Shown here: positions 61,263 through 64,000 of the stretch, in pieces
Layout of the letters: every line of letters begins with the position of its first letter
Position numbering within the stretch: position 1 is the first letter of the stretch
Source of the DNA: Rhodococcus sp. KBS0724
GTDB lineage: Bacteria; Actinomycetota; Actinomycetes; Mycobacteriales; Mycobacteriaceae
DNA length: 64,000 nucleotides
Assembly (NCBI RefSeq): GCF_005938745.2
Contig: NZ_VCBX02000001.1
Coordinates: 5,160,501 to 5,224,500 of the forward strand
Reading direction: 5' to 3'
Notes under the pieces: model-generated
The model's database searches: none
Told to the model about the DNA's origin: nothing
What the model saw: only the letters and a program-made list of their open reading frames with translations
Translations under genes and position numbers: made by a program

Positions 61263-64000
61263 ATGAATGCCCTGACGATCACGTTGGGCACCATCGGTGT
61301 GCTGCTGAGCCTCGTGTGTTGGTATTCCTTCATCGGTGGCGCGCTCAAGATGGTGAAGGTCGTCCAAATCGGCCAATCAGCACCAGACCGCTGGCGTCCG
61401 TTCTTCCCCCGCTTCAAGCAGATGGTCATCGAGTTCATCGCGCACACGCGCATGGCGAAGTTCCGTACCGTCGGCTGGGCTCACTGGCTTGTCATGGTTG
61501 GCTTCCTGCTCGGCGCCATCGTCTGGTTCGAGGCTTACGGCCAGACGTTCAACCCCGAGTTCCACTGGCCGATCTTCGGCAACTGGGCCATCTACCACCT
61601 GGTCGACGAAATTCTGGGCCTTGGCACCGTCATCGGCATCACGACGCTGATCGTCATCCGCCAGCTCAACCACCCGCGCCTGCCCGTCCGTCTGTCCCGC
61701 TTCGGCGGCTCCGATTTCAAGGCTGCGTACTTCGTCGAGACGGTTGTCCTCATCGAGGGCCTCGGCATGATCTTCGTGAAGGCCGGCAAGATCGCGACCT
61801 ACGGACATGCCAATCCGTGGACCGACTTCTTCACCATGAACCTGGCCAAGCTGCTTCCGGCCAGCGCCATGATGGTTGCCATCTTTGCGTTCATCAAGCT
61901 GATGTCCGGCATGATCTGGCTCTACATCGTCGGCCGCAACATCACCTGGGGTGTTGCCTGGCACCGCTTCTCCGCATTCTTCAACATCTACTTCAAGCGT
62001 GAAGACGACGGCGGCGTCGCCCTCGGCGCAGCAAAGCCCATGATGTCCAAGGGCAAAGCCCTGACCATGGACAACGTCGATCCCGACACCGACACCCTCG
62101 GCGCCGGCCAGATCGAAGACTTCTCCTGGAAGGGCTGGCTCGACTTCACCACCTGCACCGAGTGCGGCCGCTGCCAATCCCAGTGCCCCGCCTGGAACAC
62201 CGGAAAGCCGCTCTCCCCCAAGCTCCTCATCATGTCGCTGCGTGACCACGGCTACGCCAAGGCCCCGTACCTGCTCGCCGGTGGCCGCAAGGACATGGGC
62301 GGCGACGAAATCGGTCTCGTCGACGCCGACGGCAACGTCAACGACGCCGCCCTCGCCGCAATCCCGGAGGTCGCACGCCTTGAAGCCGACCGCAAACTCG
62401 TCGGCGAAACCGTCGAGGGTGAGCTGGCTCCGGTCATCGACCTCGAAACCCTGTGGAGCTGCACCAACTGCGGCGCCTGCGTCGAGCAGTGCCCCGTCGA
62501 CATCGAACACGTCGACCACATCATCGACATGCGCCGCTACCAGGTCCTGATCGAATCGGAATTCCCGTCCGAGCTCGCCGGCCTGTTCAAGAATCTCGAA
62601 AACAAGGGCAACCCCTGGGGCCAGAACTCCAAGGACCGTCTCAACTGGATCAACGAGATGGACTTCGAGATCCCCGTGTACGGCAAGGACGCCGACACCT
62701 TCGAGGACTACGAATACCTCTTCTGGGTCGGCTGCGCCGGCGCCTACGAAGACCGCGCCAAGAAAACCACGAAGGCCGTCGCCGAACTGCTCGCCACCGC
62801 CGGCGTGAAGTTCATGGTCCTCGGCGCCGACGAAACCTGCACCGGCGACTCCGCACGCCGTGCCGGCAACGAGTTCCTCTTCCAGCAACTCGCGATGCAG
62901 AACATCGAAATGCTCAACTCCGTCTTCGAAGGTGTCGAGCAGAAGAAACGCAAGATCGTCGTCACGTGTGCGCACTGCTTCAACGCCCTCGGCAACGAGT
63001 ACCCGGAGGTGGGCGGCGACTACGAGGTCGTGCACCACACCCAGCTGCTCAACCGTCTGGTGCGCCAGAAGAAGCTGATCCCCGTCGCGTCGGTGAGCGA
63101 AGACATCACCTACCACGACCCGTGCTTCCTCGGCCGTCACAACAAGGTCTACGACGCACCCCGTGAACTGATGGAAGCATCCGGCGCCAAGCTCGTCGAG
63201 ATGCCGCGTCACGGCGAACGTTCCATGTGCTGTGGTGCCGGTGGCGCCCGGATGTGGATGGAAGAGAACATCGGCAAGCGCATCAACGTCGACCGCGTCG
63301 ACGAAGCGCTCTCCACCAACCCCAAGAAGATCGCCACGGGTTGCCCGTTCTGCCGCGTCATGCTCAACGACGGCGTCACCGCCCGCCAGGAACAAGGCAA
63401 GGGCGAAGGCGTCGAGGTTGTCGACGTCGCTCAGCTGATGCTCAACTCCGTCACCCGCCTCGAATCCAGCCAGCTCACCGAGAACATCAAGGTGATCCCG
63501 CGCGAAAAGGCACCGGTTGCCGCGGCACCCGTCGTCGAAGAAGCCGCACCCGCCGCAGAAGCAGCCGCTCCGGCCGCTACCCCGGCAGCACCCGCTGCCG
63601 CCGGCAAGGGCCTCGCAATGAAGGGTCTGGCCAAGGCACCCGGCAAGGGACTCGGAATGGCAGGCGGGGCAAAGGCTCCCGGCGCCAAGAAGGCTGCTCC
63701 GGCAGCTGCCGAAGCTCCCGAGTCCGCAGCACCCGAAGCTGCACCCGCCGCAAAGCCCAAGGGCCTCGGCCTGGCCGGCGGAGCCAAGGCTCCCGGTGGC
63801 AAGGGTCTGCAGATGAAGGGCGCTGCCAAGGCACCGGGCGCAAAGGCTGCAGCCGCACCCGCTCCTGAAACTGCACCCGAAGCCGCTGCTCCGGCCGCAC
63901 CCGCCAAGCCGAAGGGTCTGGGCCTGGCGTCCGGCGCCAAGGCTCCCGGCAAGGGCTTGCAGATGAAGGGTGGGGCAAAGGCTCCGGGCGCAAAGGCTGC
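61263..64000 (+). CDS. etfD: Membrane Fe-S oxidoreductase EtfD (3' end missing)
   Basis: At least 912 residues from the ATG at 61263 (AAAGG seven bases before); it runs off the window. Residues 1-260 hold about five or six membrane helices (MNALTITLGTIGVLLSLVCW onward). Two [4Fe-4S] motifs follow: CTECGRCQSQCP (C298-C308) and CTNCGACVEQCP (C400-C410). Then come two CCG domains (CAHCFNALG, MCCGAGGARMW), as in heterodisulfide reductase. The C-terminal tail is Ala/Lys/Pro-rich with repeats. It matches M. tuberculosis Rv0338c (EtfD), which passes electrons from ETF and acyl-CoA dehydrogenases to the membrane and is needed for fatty acid and cholesterol breakdown. Confidence 0.92.
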   Translation, partial: MNALTITLGTIGVLLSLVCWYSFIGGALKMVKVVQIGQSAPDRWRPFFPRFKQMVIEFIAHTRMAKFRTVGWAHWLVMVGFLLGAIVWFEAYGQTFNPEFHWPIFGNWAIYHLVDEILGLGTVIGITTLIVIRQLNHPRLPVRLSRFGGSDFKAAYFVETVVLIEGLGMIFVKAGKIATYGHANPWTDFFTMNLAKLLPASAMMVAIFAFIKLMSGMIWLYIVGRNITWGVAWHRFSAFFNIYFKREDDGGVALGAAKPMMSKGKALTMDNVDPDTDTLGAGQIEDFSWKGWLDFTTCTECGRCQSQCPAWNTGKPLSPKLLIMSLRDHGYAKAPYLLAGGRKDMGGDEIGLVDADGNVNDAALAAIPEVARLEADRKLVGETVEGELAPVIDLETLWSCTNCGACVEQCPVDIEHVDHIIDMRRYQVLIESEFPSELAGLFKNLENKGNPWGQNSKDRLNWINEMDFEIPVYGKDADTFEDYEYLFWVGCAGAYEDRAKKTTKAVAELLATAGVKFMVLGADETCTGDSARRAGNEFLFQQLAMQNIEMLNSVFEGVEQKKRKIVVTCAHCFNALGNEYPEVGGDYEVVHHTQLLNRLVRQKKLIPVASVSEDITYHDPCFLGRHNKVYDAPRELMEASGAKLVEMPRHGERSMCCGAGGARMWMEENIGKRINVDRVDEALSTNPKKIATGCPFCRVMLNDGVTARQEQGKGEGVEVVDVAQLMLNSVTRLESSQLTENIKVIPREKAPVAAAPVVEEAAPAAEAAAPAATPAAPAAAGKGLAMKGLAKAPGKGLGMAGGAKAPGAKKAAPAAAEAPESAAPEAAPAAKPKGLGLAGGAKAPGGKGLQMKGAAKAPGAKAAAAPAPETAPEAAAPAAPAKPKGLGLASGAKAPGKGLQMKGGAKAPGAKA
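63604..64000 (+). repeat. etfD: Lys/Gly/Ala repeats in the EtfD tail
   Basis: The tail repeats short blocks such as KGLGLAGGAKAPG and KGLQMKGAAKAPGAKA separated by Ala/Pro/Glu spacers. At least four blocks are visible before the window ends, giving a long, basic, low-complexity extension. Confidence 0.85.

Noticed and set aside
61377..63395. A 672-residue open frame on the minus strand
   Set aside because: It is antisense to etfD, whose plus-strand product has membrane helices and two perfect Fe-S motifs. The minus frame is a codon-bias shadow.

Overview
The window looks like chromosomal DNA of a mycolic-acid actinomycete, most likely Rhodococcus (R. erythropolis/qingshengii-like). It has about 60% GC, frequent ATGA stop/start overlaps, a DUF222/HNH (13E12-type) protein, steroid-catabolic genes, a mycofactocin-type dehydrogenase, an HspR-controlled dnaK operon, and a block matching the mycobacterial Rv0338c-Rv0343 neighbourhood (etfD, LuxR regulator, iniBAC). 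The genus is inferred from gene content; no rRNA or marker gene is present.

1-7.4 kb: carboxylate uptake. A CitMHS carrier (cut by the window start) and a Bug/TctC binding lipoprotein are divergent from a CitA/CitB-type two-component system. Next, a GntR/FadR-family repressor is divergent from an MFS carrier and an Asp/Glu/hydantoin racemase-family protein; TTGGTATACCAA-type operators sit between them.

7.4-32.1 kb: steroid/terpenoid-type catabolism. One side (minus strand) carries SDR, arylsulfatase and acyl-CoA synthetase genes, with a KstR-type palindrome before the synthetase. The other side (plus strand) carries a small unknown gene, an FMN alpha-hydroxyacid dehydrogenase, kshA, hsaA and hsaC. 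After a DUF222/HNH gene come an IclR regulator with an alpha/beta hydrolase, a PadR regulator, a TetR regulator divergent from a PQQ-type beta-propeller protein, then hsaB, a ketosteroid isomerase, a small Cys protein and an FAD dehydrogenase. A Baeyer-Villiger monooxygenase-SDR-SDR operon and a secreted beta-lactamase-family protein close the region. kshB and hsaD are absent, so this is one part of a dispersed pathway.

32.1-38.3 kb: an old-yellow-enzyme family oxidoreductase downstream of a branched-chain-amino-acid type ABC importer (livK, livH, a fused livM-livG, livF). Two near-consensus KstR2-like sites lie upstream.

38.4-46.6 kb: dnaK-grpE-dnaJ-hspR with a HAIR operator upstream and a terminator downstream; then a 4-TM protein with an F420-type LLM oxidoreductase, an azoreductase and a DHA2 drug exporter.

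46.7-64 kb: an envelope-stress neighbourhood. iniB (Gly/Ala-rich, with a 152-residue tandem duplication), iniA and iniC (dynamin-like GTPases) are divergent from a membrane-anchored Hsp70-like protein, a LuxR-type large regulator and a second, truncated Hsp70-like membrane protein. Two secreted S1 peptidases follow, then etfD, the membrane Fe-S protein that takes electrons from acyl-CoA dehydrogenation; it runs off the window end. The least-described part is the Hsp70-like pair with the LuxR regulator and the dynamins.

No tRNA, rRNA, CRISPR array or insertion sequence was seen.
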